Source: Streptococcus halotolerans (lineage in GTDB: Bacteria; Bacillota; Bacilli; Lactobacillales; Streptococcaceae). From it: a stretch of DNA of 64,000 nucleotides. Positions within the stretch are counted from its first letter, which is position 1. Each line of letters starts with the position of its first letter. The position numbers and the translations under genes are program-made. Shown here piece by piece: positions 1 through 8,748 of this stretch. The stretch is from the NCBI RefSeq assembly GCF_001598035.1, contig NZ_CP014835.1:620001-684000 (forward strand), in the 5' to 3' direction. Below the pieces are notes generated by a model, which saw nothing but the letters and a program-made list of their open reading frames with translations, did no database searches and was not told the origin of the DNA.

Positions 1-2243
1 ATTTTACCTTTTGAAATGTTATCCTTATAAGGAATATGATTGATTGATAACTTAGATAGGGTGAAACCTGAAGTCAAAGCATCGTTTAAATAATCACTAC
101 TCGAATAATTGAGCATGATATCATAAAAAATGGAAGGATAGTGAGCTTTGAAGTAAGCCAGTTGAAAAGCTAAGGCTGAGTATGCAAAGGCATGACTTCT
201 GTTAAATCCGTAACCTGCAAACTTAGCCATCATTTCAAATAGGCGTTTGGCTGTTTCTGAATTTCTGCCTAATTCCTTGGCTCCTGCTAAAAAATCAGCT
301 TCCATCTTGTTCATTTCAGCAGCATTTTTCTTAGACATGGCTCGACGCAGCATATCCGCTTTACCAAGTGTAAACCCCGAAAAGACTTGAGCAATTTGCA
401 TGACCTGTTCTTGATAGAGCATGATACCAAAAGTTGGCTCTAAAATCGGTGCTACTACGGGATCAATTAAATCAATGGTTTCCTTGCCATATTTTCGCGA
501 AATGAAATTATCGATATAATCACTTGCACCCGGTCGGTTTAGACTTGTTGTTGCAACAATCTCTTCAAAACGAGCTGGTTTAATACGTTTTAAAAGGTTA
601 ATGGCACCTGCTTGCTCAAATTGAAAAATACCTTTAGTCCGTCCAGCTGCAAATAGTTTCAAGGTTTCCTGATCTTCTAAATCAATATCTTCAATAACAA
701 TTTGTTCTCCTAGTTCAGAAGCTACCTTCTCTTTCATTTTTTGAACAAAAGTCAAATTGCGTAAGCCAAGAAAATCCATTTTTAGCAAACCGTTAGCTTC
801 TACAGCATCAGCATCATATTGAGTGATCAGCATCTCTTCACCAGATTTTAATGGAATATGATCTGTTAATAAATCATCACTCATCACCACACCAGCAGCA
901 TGAATTGAAGTCTGACGCGGTTTTCCCTCGATTCTTTTAGCAATCTCAAAGGCTCTTTGATACTCAGCTTTACTATTGATAATCTGTCTGAAAGACATGT
1001 TTTTATCGTAAACACTAGTCAAATTATCGCGAAATGAAATTTTCTTCGTCATATTGGTGAGCTCATACTCCGCAGCTCCAAAACGTTTGAAAACATCTCG
1101 AATAGCTTGTTTGGCGCCAAAGGTCGAAAAAGTTACAATTTGAGCAGCATGTTTAGATCCATAACGGTCACGAACGTAATGTAGGAATTCACTGCGGTAT
1201 ATATCCGGTAAGTCGATATCAATATCTGGCATGCTATACCGTTCAGCATTTAAAAAACGTTCAAAGAGTAAGTCATTCTTGACGGGATCAATGCCAGTGA
1301 TGGAAAGAGCATAGGCAACCAAACTTCCGGCCGCTGACCCTCGTCCCATTCCCATATAATAACCTTGTTGACGTCCAAAGGCTAGTAAATCCCAAACAAT
1401 CAAAAAGTAATCGTCAAACCCCATCTCATGAATGATAGACAATTCTTTTTCTAGTCTCTCACGGTAGATTGGTGACGTTAGCCCCTTTTCTTTCAAGCCT
1501 AAAAACGTACGCTCTCTCAACTCAACATGAGCATCTTTGTCACGATTAAAACGAGGTAACTTTAAATCAGTATCAAACGTATAGGAAATACCTTTGATGA
1601 TTTCTGTTAATCGCGCTATTATCCCAGGAAAACGACTTTCAAACGCTTCCTCCATTTGCTTTGCATCAGACAAAATAGAAGGCTGGGAACTGATAGTGAC
1701 TTCTTTCAAAGAGACATTTTCTTTAATGGCTTCAAGCATTTGAAGGGTTTCTTTATCCGCTGAGTCAAAAGCAGTGACTTGATGAAGCGGAAGAATTGGT
1801 TTATTAAAGGATTGGATGGGAGTATCTAAACCAACGCCGATCGTGAATGGTAGCGGAATATCTAAAGCATCGATCCCCTCATAATAAGGAATAATAAGCA
1901 GAATACTGTCAAAATAGGGTAATAAATCCTCAAATCGTCGATTGCCTGACATAGTCTCAGTTGATAATTTCATCAGGTTTCTGTAGCCTTCCGAATTTAG
2001 AGCAACTAAGCGGCATTCTATCTGATTATCTTGATACAGTAGGTTTGTTGAAAGCCCAACAATTGGTTGAATCCCTGCTGATTTAGATTTTTGAATAAAA
2101 TGATAGGCAGCATATAAATTATCCCTATCCATAATCCCTAAACTCAAGTAACCAAGTTCTTTTCCTCGAGAAATATAGGTATCTATATCTATGAGACTCT
2201 CCATAAAGCTATAGACCGTTTTTGTCTCTAATGGCACAAACAT
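1..2243 (-). CDS. dnaE: DNA polymerase III alpha subunit DnaE, N-terminal part (runs off the window)
   Basis: Error-prone-type replicative polymerase of Gram-positives, working beside PolC in lagging-strand synthesis. The minus strand stays open from the ATG at 2243 to base 1, about 747 codons, so the 3' end lies outside the window. The start is supported by GGGAG about 7 nt upstream. The first residues (MFVPLETKTVYSFMES) and the following stretch fit the N-terminal PHP domain. The catalytic aspartate motif of C-family polymerases is visible as PDIDIDLPD near residue 337, preceded by GRGSAAGSLVAYAL. Later palm and finger motifs such as SLNRPGASDYIDNF and GYGFNRSHAFAYSALAF are present. No frameshift was seen. 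Confidence 0.95.
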   Translation of the reverse strand, partial: MFVPLETKTVYSFMESLIDIDTYISRGKELGYLSLGIMDRDNLYAAYHFIQKSKSAGIQPIVGLSTNLLYQDNQIECRLVALNSEGYRNLMKLSTETMSGNRRFEDLLPYFDSILLIIPYYEGIDALDIPLPFTIGVGLDTPIQSFNKPILPLHQVTAFDSADKETLQMLEAIKENVSLKEVTISSQPSILSDAKQMEEAFESRFPGIIARLTEIIKGISYTFDTDLKLPRFNRDKDAHVELRERTFLGLKEKGLTSPIYRERLEKELSIIHEMGFDDYFLIVWDLLAFGRQQGYYMGMGRGSAAGSLVAYALSITGIDPVKNDLLFERFLNAERYSMPDIDIDLPDIYRSEFLHYVRDRYGSKHAAQIVTFSTFGAKQAIRDVFKRFGAAEYELTNMTKKISFRDNLTSVYDKNMSFRQIINSKAEYQRAFEIAKRIEGKPRQTSIHAAGVVMSDDLLTDHIPLKSGEEMLITQYDADAVEANGLLKMDFLGLRNLTFVQKMKEKVASELGEQIVIEDIDLEDQETLKLFAAGRTKGIFQFEQAGAINLLKRIKPARFEEIVATTSLNRPGASDYIDNFISRKYGKETIDLIDPVVAPILEPTFGIMLYQEQVMQIAQVFSGFTLGKADMLRRAMSKKNAAEMNKMEADFLAGAKELGRNSETAKRLFEMMAKFAGYGFNRSHAFAYSALAFQLAYFKAHYPSIFYDIMLNYSSSDYLNDALTSGFTLSKLSINHIPYKDNISKGK

Positions 2244-2278
2244 TTACTTCTCCCAAAATTCCTATCAAGCCTTAATAT

Positions 2279-2314
2279 CAAAAAAGAACCCCTTTACCAT
2301 TACTGATAAAGGGG
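2279..2314 (-). terminator. Rho-independent terminator of ssrA
   Basis: An 8-bp perfect stem (CCCCTTTA at 2289-2296 with TAAAGGGG at 2307-2314) is followed on the minus strand by TTCTTTTTT. It starts 7 nt after the tmRNA 3' end. Confidence 0.85.
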
Positions 2315-2320
2315 ACATTA

Positions 2321-2665
2321 TGGAGCCGGTGGGAGTCGAACCCACGTCCAAACACCTGCCATCATATTCGTCTACAACTATAGGTTATGCCTTCATTTAA
2401 CTCAGTATCGACACATAACTCAACCCTATACTAAGCGAGTCTATCAATCTCTTTTTAAGCAGCTAGACAATACTTAAACGTAGCTTGCTAAAATAAGACT
2501 TGACCTGAAACACAAGCAATTCCAAGTAAGTCACACCCGCTGTTTTTTAGGCAGCTAAAGCGTAAGAAGTGTTATTTTTTGCAGTTATATTTAACTGACG
2601 TTTTACATCCGCACGATGAGTCGCAGAATATGCCACATAATGCCTGTCGAATCCGTAACGACCCC
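2321..2665 (-). ncRNA. ssrA: tmRNA (transfer-messenger RNA)
   Basis: Rescues stalled ribosomes by adding a degradation tag. The 5' end GGGGTCGTTACGGATTCGAC (2665) and the 3' end with encoded CCA (2321) form the tRNA-like domain, with T-arm GTGGGTTCGACTCCCAC. The tag reading frame lies at 2547-2582 on the minus strand and encodes AKNNTSYALAA followed by TAA, the usual streptococcal tag. Its length of 345 nt is normal for the genus. It has its own promoter and terminator and lies between dnaE and a divergent DedA gene. Confidence 0.98.
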
Positions 2666-2684
2666 AAACAAAAGTGATAACAAT

Positions 2685-2713
2685 AGTATATCAAATCTGG
2701 TTTCAAATAGCAA
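2685..2713 (-). promoter_or_regulatory. ssrA promoter
   Basis: On the minus strand TTGCTA (2708-2713), a 17-nt spacer, then TATACT (2685-2690). The predicted start lies about a dozen nt before the mature 5' end at 2665, consistent with RNase P trimming. Confidence 0.75.
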
Positions 2714-2727
2714 AAAAAATTCCGTTG

Positions 2728-2736
2728 TGGTATGAT
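2728..2736 (+). promoter_or_regulatory. Extended -10 promoter of the DedA-like gene
   Basis: TGG-TATGAT (TGn at 2728-2730, -10 at 2731-2736), followed by 6 nt and the ATG at 2743. No Shine-Dalgarno site lies between promoter and ATG, so the mRNA is predicted to start at or next to the start codon. Confidence 0.6.
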
Positions 2737-2742
2737 TAAGCT

Positions 2743-3351
2743 ATGGAAATGAACTATAGCAAGCGCTACCGATTATTACAAAAAATAATTAGAGGCATCG
2801 GATTTCTCTGTTTGATTGCAACAGGTATTCTAATCCTCTGGCTGTATCATATTGGTATATTAAATGATACTAATGTCCTAAAGACGGTTATTCAGCAACA
2901 CAACATTATAGGACCTCTTATTTTTATTGGTATCCAAATCATCCAAGTCGTCTTTCCAGTTATTCCTGGCGGCTTAACTACCGTGGTAGGATTTTGGGTC
3001 TTTGGATGGTGGCAAGGTTTTATATACAATTATCTTGGCATTATCATTGGAAGTGTTATTCTATTTCTTTTAGTGAAACGCTTTGGTAGAAAATTTATTC
3101 TCCTTTTCGTCAAAGAAGATAGCTTTTTCAAATACGAACGAAAATTAGAGAGTAAACACTTCGAAAATCTCTTTATATTAAGTATGGTGGCCCCAGTATC
3201 CCCTGCTGATATGATGGTTATGATTACTGCCCTCACTAGTATGAGCTTGAAGCGCTTCACTATAATCATTCTTATTGCCAAACCATTCTCTATTATCGGC
3301 TACAGTGCTTTATGGATTTACGGTGGAGACTGGGCTAAAAAATTTCTGTAA
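2743..3351 (+). CDS. DedA/TVP38 (VTT domain) family membrane protein
   Basis: Integral membrane protein of 202 aa. A hydrophobic segment at about residues 14-36 is followed by the VTT/SNARE-associated region: VVFPVIPGGLTTVVGFWVFG, then a hydrophobic run GIIIGSVILFLLVKRFGRKF. A later segment MVAPVSPADMMVMITALTSM has the re-entrant look of the family, and a final hydrophobic segment closes the protein. DedA proteins are linked to lipid scrambling/flipping and envelope homeostasis; the substrate cannot be read here. The gene stands alone with its own promoter and terminator. ATG 2743 is preferred because of the -10 spacing; ATG 2749 is an alternative. It probably has a leaderless mRNA. Confidence 0.8.
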   Translation: MEMNYSKRYRLLQKIIRGIGFLCLIATGILILWLYHIGILNDTNVLKTVIQQHNIIGPLIFIGIQIIQVVFPVIPGGLTTVVGFWVFGWWQGFIYNYLGIIIGSVILFLLVKRFGRKFILLFVKEDSFFKYERKLESKHFENLFILSMVAPVSPADMMVMITALTSMSLKRFTIIILIAKPFSIIGYSALWIYGGDWAKKFL

Positions 3352-3388
3352 ACTGTTCGCAAGTCTTTGACTGCCGAATAGTTTTTTT
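3351..3388 (+). terminator. Terminator after the DedA-like gene
   Basis: Stem AACTGTTCG (3351-3359) with CGAATAGTT (3375-3383), one G-U pair, followed by a T run to 3388. The stem begins inside the stop codon. Confidence 0.75.
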
Positions 3389-3419
3389 GTCTCATAATAT
3401 TATGTTTTACCTAAAGATA

Positions 3420-3428
3420 TGCTATAAT
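3420..3428 (+). promoter_or_regulatory. Extended -10 promoter of the lipoprotein gene
   Basis: TGC-TATAAT with the -10 at 3423-3428. No good -35 is seen. It is followed by a normal leader with AAGGA about 6 nt before ATG 3457. Confidence 0.65.
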
Positions 3429-3456
3429 ACTCATAATTAATCAAAAAGGAATACAT

Positions 3457-4083
3457 ATGATTTTCAAAAAAATTTTACCAGTAGCAACCTTAAGTTTAGC
3501 CCTCATTAGTCTTTCAGCATGTTCAACAAACAAAGACACTAATCCTAATGCAAAGAAAAAAGAACTAACCACTATACAATCAAAATCAGAACCTAGACAA
3601 GATCCACAAGTGCGCTTAAAGTTCAACGATATTAAAACAGCAACTGCTGCCAATGACTTTAAGGGGGGGACATCACTTGAACAAGTAAAAGCTTTGTATG
3701 GTGAACCAAAATCGCACACTACAAAACCTGCCGGAGATGTAACATTAGATGTTTATACCTGGGAAATTGATGGCGCCACAATTAGTGTACAATTATTTGA
3801 AGATAGCACTATTGCCAGAGCCATTTCAAATTTCGCCTTTGAACGTAAACAAACCATTACAAAGAAAATCTACGATAACAAATTACCTAATGACTTAACA
3901 TTCACAGAAGTCACTGAGATTCTCGGGCAACCTGATGTCATGTCTCAAGCTGTCTCGTCCGATGGCGAACAACTGCAAGCTCTATGGTCAAGTAATTTAA
4001 AAGGAAAAGACAATACTCGACAAATTGAATTGATCTTTAAAAACGGGAAGCTCAGTAAGAAATCGCAACATGGATTAGAATAA
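3457..4083 (+). CDS. Lipoprotein with DUF3862-like (SmpA/BLIP-fold) repeats
   Basis: Secreted lipoprotein of 208 aa. The signal peptide MIFKKILPVATLSLALISLSAC ends in lipobox LSAC with Cys22, so it should be lipid-anchored on the outer face of the membrane. A lysine-rich, low-complexity linker (residues 23-50) precedes two tandem alpha-beta repeats. Repeat 1 holds TSLEQVKALYGEP and a beta region ending in ARAISNFAF. Repeat 2 holds LTFTEVTEILGQPDVM and a beta region ending in GKLSKKSQ. The xxxxVxxxxGxP pattern is typical of DUF3862 and related BLIP/SmpA-like folds. Function is unknown. A single gene with its own promoter; RBS AAGGA at 3446-3450. Confidence 0.8.
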   Translation: MIFKKILPVATLSLALISLSACSTNKDTNPNAKKKELTTIQSKSEPRQDPQVRLKFNDIKTATAANDFKGGTSLEQVKALYGEPKSHTTKPAGDVTLDVYTWEIDGATISVQLFEDSTIARAISNFAFERKQTITKKIYDNKLPNDLTFTEVTEILGQPDVMSQAVSSDGEQLQALWSSNLKGKDNTRQIELIFKNGKLSKKSQHGLE

Positions 4084-4390
4084 AAATAGTCGCTTAAGTT
4101 CTGCTGACTGACGAGAGCATGATCAATTTTCCTATCAAGTGGTGATCGTTTTAAGTTGTGTCACTTGACATGTCAGGACTGCTTTTTCATGGTTATCCAG
4201 TTACCTCTTTAGCATGACTATATCGCTTTCTTTCTGACATATTGATAAAAGTGATGACGATTTCTTCACTCAGGTAACGCTTAAACGAATGCTTTTTTAT
4301 CCAAAGATTTTTAAGCAGTCCTATCGACTTCGCCTACCTTTTCCATTTTAATCTTTTTTATCTATTCACTCCAGTTGCTAGGCCCTTTGT
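4084..4390. other. Spacer without recognisable gene
   Basis: About 300 nt between the lipoprotein gene and the first IS end. No open frame, RNA gene or clear terminator was recognised. Confidence 0.5.
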
Positions 4391-4412
4391 GGCTATTTGT
4401 CAACTGTAGTGG
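4391..4412. repeat. ISL3-type terminal inverted repeat, left
   Basis: GGCTATTTGTCAACTGTAGT then GG, the inverted counterpart of 5336-5357 with few mismatches. The similarity continues inward for about 60 bp and includes GAGAGAGGACCAG. Confidence 0.8.
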
Positions 4413-4930
4413 ATAACGAGTTACGAGAGAGGACCAGATTGGTCTTCTTTTTTTTATTATTGATAGCGATTAAACTCCGTTTTTTGAAGTTGTCATCTTC
4501 CTAAAGTCAAAAACATTTCGCTTAATGACTTTGGTGAAATTATTGGTAGCTTCCAGCTTAGCTCTTGAATACGACAAACCAACGTATTTTCAATCTCGCT
4601 CCTAATCGTTAACAGCCACATATTGAAAACAGTCTAAAAAAGTAGCTTGATACTAACTAGTTGTTTCTCAATCGAGTCAAAAAAGTAATCTGACTGTTTT
4701 TTTGGAAGTAACAGAGCAGGGACTGATAGAGTCGGTAGCGTTTTCCAAGTTCATCAGAGTAGGTTAAAAAGCGTTTGACAAACTTCTGATTGGATCAAAG
4801 TTGAACAGTAAAAACGCTTTTTAGTCTACGACTGTCCTGATACCTCAACTTCCAATAGGGCTTTAAAGTCTTATATTCTTAGGAATAGCAGTCTCAACTA
4901 TCAAACACCGATGATTAAGCGCTTAAACGG
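4391..4930 (-). mobile_element. Decayed ISL3-family insertion sequence, inverted copy
   Basis: On the minus strand a broken transposase can be followed through several frameshifts and stops. About 4690-4780 reads RFLTYSDELGKRYRLYQ then SLLCYFQKN. About 4500-4570 reads YSRAKLEATNNFTKVIKR, which matches the C-terminal part of the plus-strand copy at 4955-5323. Upstream (about 4800-4870) it reads KPYWKLRYQDSRRLKS. The element ends at 4391-4412 in an inverted repeat shared with the other copy. Inactive. The 5' part is missing where it meets the plus-strand copy near 4930-4955. Confidence 0.75.
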
Positions 4931-4954
4931 TTAACAAAAAACACTTTATAAAAA

Positions 4955-5323
4955 TTGTACAGAAAAGGGTTGCCTTTTCAAGTCCCTAAACTAAATGACT
5001 ATTATGACCTTTACCAGTTACTTCTCTTTCACCTACAAGAGAAGAATACGGAACAATTCTTTGGCTGCATTCATGAGGCTTTGCCTCACGTCAATCATAC
5101 CTTTGAAACAGCTCTAGATACCTTTATTCGCTATCAAGATGGGATTACTAATGCCATTGAATTGCCTTATTCTAATGCTAAGTTAGAAGCCACTAACAAA
5201 CTGATCAAAGTCATTAAGCGCAATGCTTTCGGTTTTCGGGACTTTAACAACTTCAAAAAACGGTTTTTTCTCGCTTTGAACGTATCAAAAGAGAAGACCA
5301 AACTGGTCCTCTCTCGGTGTTAG
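4955..5323 (+). pseudogene. C-terminal fragment of an ISL3-family DDE transposase
   Basis: 122 codons open from a TTG, with no plausible ribosome binding site. Residues such as LNDYYDLYQLLLFHLQEKN, then LPYSNAKLEATNKLIKVIKR and GFRDFNNFKKRFF, are the conserved C-terminal end of ISL3 transposases; a full protein is about 400 aa or more. The DDE catalytic core is largely missing, so it cannot transpose. It may still be translated as an open fragment, but this is most likely just a remnant. Confidence 0.8.
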
Positions 5324-5335
5324 CTGTAAGTCAAC

Positions 5336-5357
5336 CCACTACAGTTGACAAAGAGTC
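5336..5357. repeat. ISL3-type terminal inverted repeat, right
   Basis: CCACTACAGTTGACAAAGAG then TC, 13 nt after the transposase stop. It is the inverted counterpart of 4391-4412. Confidence 0.8.
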
Positions 5358-5406
5358 AAAAAAGAGAGAAACCATCTGATTCTCTCTCGTACTTAATGAT
5401 AAGGCA

Positions 5407-5429
5407 CTCACTACAGTTGATAAAGAGCC
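5407..5429. repeat. Extra copy of the ISL3 right-end repeat
   Basis: CACTACAGTTGATAAAGAGC then C repeats the right inverted repeat about 70 bp further out. This suggests a third, nearly lost element or a nested insertion. It lies about 30 bp from the tRNA-Arg 3' end. Confidence 0.65.
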
Positions 5430-5458
5430 TATATATAACGGTTTTTTAGCTATTCTAA

Positions 5459-5530
5459 TCCACCTTGAGGGAATCGAACCCCCATCTCAAGAACCGGAAT
5501 CTTACGTGATATCCATTACACTAAAGGTGG
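5459..5530 (-). tRNA. tRNA-Arg (anticodon CCG)
   Basis: A 72-nt cloverleaf on the minus strand. Acceptor CCACCTT pairs with AAGGTGG. The anticodon loop TTCCGGT gives CCG, and the T-arm contains GGTTCGATTCC. CCA is not encoded. A perfect 9-bp hairpin (5532-5559) separates it from rpsA. Confidence 0.93.
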
Positions 5531-5560
5531 AGAACTTGAGTCAGGATATAACTCAAGTTA

Positions 5561-5583
5561 ACAAAAAGCTTGCTCAGCAAGCC
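5561..5583 (-). terminator. Terminator after rpsA
   Basis: Stem GCTTGC (5568-5573) with GCAAGC (5577-5582), then TTTTT on the minus strand. A second hairpin, AACTTGAGT/ACTCAAGTT at 5532-5559, follows in the same direction. Confidence 0.65.
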
Positions 5584-5596
5584 TCTTGTTTTTTAA

Positions 5597-6799
5597 TTAC
5601 AATTCAATGTCACCAAATAGGTCAGCCATTGAGAAACCAGTTTGAGTTTCTGGCAATTCGTAATCGCGTTTAGCTTCACGTCTTGGACGACGTGGGCGAG
5701 ATTGACGTTTTTCACTGTTATCACCTTCAGCTTGTGCTGGACGCTCTTCAAGAGCTTTAATTGAAAGTGATACACGTTCTGCTGAAGAATCAACTTCAAG
5801 AACTTTAACAGTCACATCTTGACCTACTGAAAGAACATCTTTTGGATTTTCAACACGTTTGTGTGAAATTTGCGAGATGTGGACAAGTCCGTCAATACCT
5901 GGGAGTACTTCTACGAAAGCACCGAAATCTGTAAGACGTTTAACTTTACCTTCGATAACATCACCTTTAGCCAATTTTTGGTCAACACCATCCCATGGTC
6001 CAGGTGTAGTAGCTTTAAGTGAAAGTGAAATACGTCCAGCTTCTTCATCAATCGAAAGAACTTTAACTTCTACTTCTTCACCAACTGACACAACAGATTT
6101 AGGTGATACGTTACGTTCATGTGACAATTCAGTTACGTGGACAAGTCCATCAACACCACCAAGGTCAATGAAAGCACCGAAGCTTGTCAAACGAGCAACT
6201 TTACCAGTCACTACTGAACCTTCTTCAATTTTAGAGAAGATTTCTTTACGTGCTTCTGCAGCTTCTGCTTCAACAACGTCACGACGTGACAAGATGAAAC
6301 GGTTTTCTGATGGGTCAACTTCTTTGATTTTTGCATCAAATTCTTGACCTACAAATTGCTCAGTATTACGTACGAAACGAGTGTCAATCATTGAAGCTGG
6401 GATAAATCCACGAAGACCTTCAAATTCTACTGAAAGGCCACCTTTAACGGCACGAGTGCCTTTAACTGTAACAACTTCATCTTCACGTCCAACAAGTTTG
6501 TCCCAAGCTTTGCGAGCTTCCAAGCGTTTTTTAGATACCAAGTAAGTTACTGTATCAGTGTCTTTCCCTACCACTTGACGAAGAACAAGTACTTCAATTG
6601 TTTCGTCAGCTTTAACAAGGTCGTTAATATCTGCATCGCGGTCATTTGTCAATTCACGAAGAGTAAGAACGGCTTCAACACCTGTACCTTCGATGACAAG
6701 GTTTGCTTGATCGTTATCAACTGTTAAAACTTCTGCAGTGACAACGTCACCAGGGTTAACTTCGCTAACACTGTTTAGCAAATCTTCAAATTCATTCAT
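5597..6799 (-). CDS. rpsA: 30S ribosomal protein S1
   Basis: RNA-binding ribosomal protein that helps mRNA engage the 30S subunit. 400 aa, with four S1 (OB-fold) repeats. The last two show the classical form: [20 protein letters not shown] followed by [11 protein letters not shown], and [20 protein letters not shown] followed by [12 protein letters not shown]. The C-terminus is basic ([15 protein letters not shown]) and then acidic. The start is ATG 6799 (MNEFEDLL), because GGAGGA lies about 9 nt upstream. A longer open frame to 6880 has no such site and a non-family sequence. The four-repeat form is normal for Firmicutes, compared with six in proteobacteria. Confidence 0.95.
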   Translation of the reverse strand: MNEFEDLLNSVSEVNPGDVVTAEVLTVDNDQANLVIEGTGVEAVLTLRELTNDRDADINDLVKADETIEVLVLRQVVGKDTDTVTYLVSKKRLEARKAWDKLVGREDEVVTVKGTRAVKGGLSVEFEGLRGFIPASMIDTRFVRNTEQFVGQEFDAKIKEVDPSENRFILSRRDVVEAEAAEARKEIFSKIEEGSVVTGKVARLTSFGAFIDLGGVDGLVHVTELSHERNVSPKSVVSVGEEVEVKVLSIDEEAGRISLSLKATTPGPWDGVDQKLAKGDVIEGKVKRLTDFGAFVEVLPGIDGLVHISQISHKRVENPKDVLSVGQDVTVKVLEVDSSAERVSLSIKALEERPAQAEGDNSEKRQSRPRRPRREAKRDYELPETQTGFSMADLFGDIEL

Positions 6800-6921
6800 T
6801 CTAAAAAATCCTCCAACAAAAATCAGCCAATTCTGATTTTTGATACCAATATATTTTCTCAAGGTAACTCGCAAGGGCACAACTGATCGCTAAGACAATT
6901 AGGCTTTGCCACATACCATGA

Positions 6922-6993
6922 CTGGGGTAGCTGGATTCGAACCAACGCATGAGGGAGTCAAAGTCCCTTGCCTTACCGCTTGGCTATACCCCA
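6922..6993 (-). tRNA. tRNA-Gln (anticodon TTG)
   Basis: 72 nt. Acceptor TGGGGTA pairs with TACCCCA. The anticodon loop CTTTGAC gives TTG. T-arm GGTTCGAATCC. CCA is not encoded. Only 5 nt separate it from tRNA-Tyr, so the two are probably one transcript. Confidence 0.95.
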
Positions 6994-6998
6994 AAGAA

Positions 6999-7079
6999 TG
7001 GAGAGAGAGGGATTCGAACCCCCGAACCCGAAGGAGCGGATTTACAGTCCGCCGCGTTTAGCCACTTCGCTATCTCTCC
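6999..7079 (-). tRNA. tRNA-Tyr (anticodon GTA)
   Basis: 81 nt with a long variable arm (CTCCTTCGGGTTCGG region), as expected for a class II tRNA. Acceptor GGAGAGA pairs with TCTCTCC. The anticodon loop CTGTAAA gives GTA. CCA is not encoded. Confidence 0.95.
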
Positions 7080-7137
7080 AAACAACAAAAACTATTCTAC
7101 CATAGTTTTTGTTTAGCTGCAAGAGGTTTATCCACTT

Positions 7138-7368
7138 TTAATTGTTTAAATTATAATTAGCAATAACGACTTGAACAGCACTGTCTAACGTTTTATGGAA
7201 TTCTGTCACTGTTTCTTTTTCTACGATGGCAAAGCGATTGTCTAATTCAGCAATTTCACCAATCATTTTTTTGCCAACTTGTAGCTGGTAACCAGATACT
7301 TTTTGCTTATTTACCGTAATTTGTGCGTCGCTCACTTGAATTTCAATTTTTTTATCTTTTTTACTCAT
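7138..7368 (-). CDS. Small DUF2969-like cytosolic protein
   Basis: Basic and acidic small protein starting MSKKDKKIEIQVSDAQITVN, about 76 aa, with alternating beta and helix and no membrane segment. It resembles the streptococcal DUF2969 family of unknown function. The start is uncertain. ATG 7368 gives the family-like N-terminus but has no clear RBS. An in-frame ATG at 7401 adds MLIGLELCHDK and lies 13 nt after AAGGAG. That AAGGAG sits at ideal distance from an ATG that is followed at once by TAG, a start-stop mini-ORF. It is transcribed toward the tRNA pair. Confidence 0.65.
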   Translation of the reverse strand: MSKKDKKIEIQVSDAQITVNKQKVSGYQLQVGKKMIGEIAELDNRFAIVEKETVTEFHKTLDSAVQVVIANYNLNN

Positions 7369-7650
7369 TTTGTCATGACATAGTTCTAAGCCTATCAGCA
7401 TAAAACTACATTTTCTCCTTATCTTACTAGAAAGTATTTTACCGAAAAACCAAAAAGCTTGCAAGGGTGTAGACAGACAGTTGACGAAAATGTCAATGTT
7501 GGGTAATTTTCTGTTAGCCTTTTAAGTTGATTTAGGAAATAAAATCGCTTAGAAAAGGTATTAAATCAGCAGTTCTAAACGTTTTTTCTAGTCAATCTTA
7601 CAGTTCCAATTTTCTATGTGCAGAAGTTTACAGGACTAGAAGCTTACTTT

Positions 7651-8676
7651 TTAACAATCAACTTTGACAATCCATCCTTCTGGTGCTTCAACATCGCCAA
7701 ACTGAATGCCAACAAGCTCATCATATAATTGACGAGTTACTGGACCTACTTCTGTCTCACTGTAAAAGACATGTAGTTTATCTTGATACTGAATACCGCC
7801 AATTGGAGATATGACTGCAGCTGTTCCACAGGCCCCCGCTTCTACAAATCGATCTAGTTGATCAATGGGCACGTCTCCTTCAACCGTTTTCATTCCCAGA
7901 CGAGTTTCAGCTAATTCTAGTAATGAATACTTTGTGATGGATGGCAAAATAGAGGGACTCAATGGTGTGACAAATTCGTTATCTGCTGTAATACCAAAAA
8001 AGTTTGCAGCTCCAACTTCTTCAATTTTTGAGTGTGTGGCTGGGTCAAGGTAGATAACGTCAGAAAATCCTGCTGCCTTAGCTTTTTTACCCGGTAGGAG
8101 ACTAGCGGCATAATTACCACCAACTTTAGCTGCTCCTGTTCCATAAGGAGCAGCACGGTCAAAGTCTTCGGATACAATAAAATTCGTTGGTGTAAGTCCA
8201 CCTTTAAAGTAGGCCCCTACTGGCATTGCAAACACGGTGAAAATATACTCCTGTGCAGGATAAACACCAATAACATCACCGATCCCGATGATCAATGGAC
8301 GTAAATAAAGGGTGCCTCCTGTTCCATAAGGAGGAACATACTCATGATTTGCTTTCACGACGGCTTTACAAGCCTCAATAAATTTATCAGTAGGTACTTG
8401 TGGCATCAATAGACGTTTTGCAGTATTTTGTAAACGTTCTGCATTTTTATCAGGGCGGAACAATTGAATACTACCGTCCTTAGTGCGATAAGCTTTCAAC
8501 CCTTCAAAAGCTTGTTGCCCATAGTTGATAGCTGGTGAACTTTCTGGAATGCTCAATGTTGCTTTTTCTGTTAATTCACCATCATCCCATTTTCCATCTT
8601 TAAAATGAGAAATATAACGATAGGGTAATTTGTGATATGAAAATCCTAGGTTTTCCCAATCTAATTCTACAACCAT
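7651..8676 (-). CDS. ilvE: Branched-chain amino acid aminotransferase
   Basis: PLP enzyme that exchanges amino groups between Leu/Ile/Val and their 2-oxo acids. 341 aa, normal length for the class IV aminotransferase family. Visible features are YGQQAFEGLKAYR near the N-terminus, the PLP-lysine segment GTGAAKVGGNYAASL, and the C-terminal EVGAANFFGI and GACGTAAVISPIGG segments. Start ATG 8676 is preceded by AGAGG. The gene has its own good promoter and an upstream CodY-like box, so repression when branched-chain amino acids are abundant is likely (inferred). Confidence 0.95.
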   Translation of the reverse strand: MVVELDWENLGFSYHKLPYRYISHFKDGKWDDGELTEKATLSIPESSPAINYGQQAFEGLKAYRTKDGSIQLFRPDKNAERLQNTAKRLLMPQVPTDKFIEACKAVVKANHEYVPPYGTGGTLYLRPLIIGIGDVIGVYPAQEYIFTVFAMPVGAYFKGGLTPTNFIVSEDFDRAAPYGTGAAKVGGNYAASLLPGKKAKAAGFSDVIYLDPATHSKIEEVGAANFFGITADNEFVTPLSPSILPSITKYSLLELAETRLGMKTVEGDVPIDQLDRFVEAGACGTAAVISPIGGIQYQDKLHVFYSETEVGPVTRQLYDELVGIQFGDVEAPEGWIVKVDC

Positions 8677-8708
8677 AAGTAACCTCTTTTCTTTAAAAGT
8701 TGTTGTCT

Positions 8709-8737
8709 AGTATAGCTCATTTTTTTGATGTTTTCAA
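8709..8737 (-). promoter_or_regulatory. ilvE promoter
   Basis: On the minus strand TTGAAA (8732-8737), 17 nt, TATACT (8709-8714). Confidence 0.75.
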
Positions 8738-8748
8738 TACTTTTTTGT

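Larger units (their letters stand above)
4955..5357 (+). mobile_element. Truncated ISL3-family element, plus-strand copy
   Basis: The right half of an insertion sequence: a transposase 3' fragment followed by the right terminal inverted repeat at 5336-5357. It abuts the inverted copy at its truncated end, so the two fragments lie with their outer ends pointing away from each other. Confidence 0.75.

Noticed and set aside
6799..6880. Upstream extension of rpsA to an earlier start codon
   Set aside because: The added 27 residues are not S1-like and lack an RBS, while GGAGGA stands right before ATG 6799.
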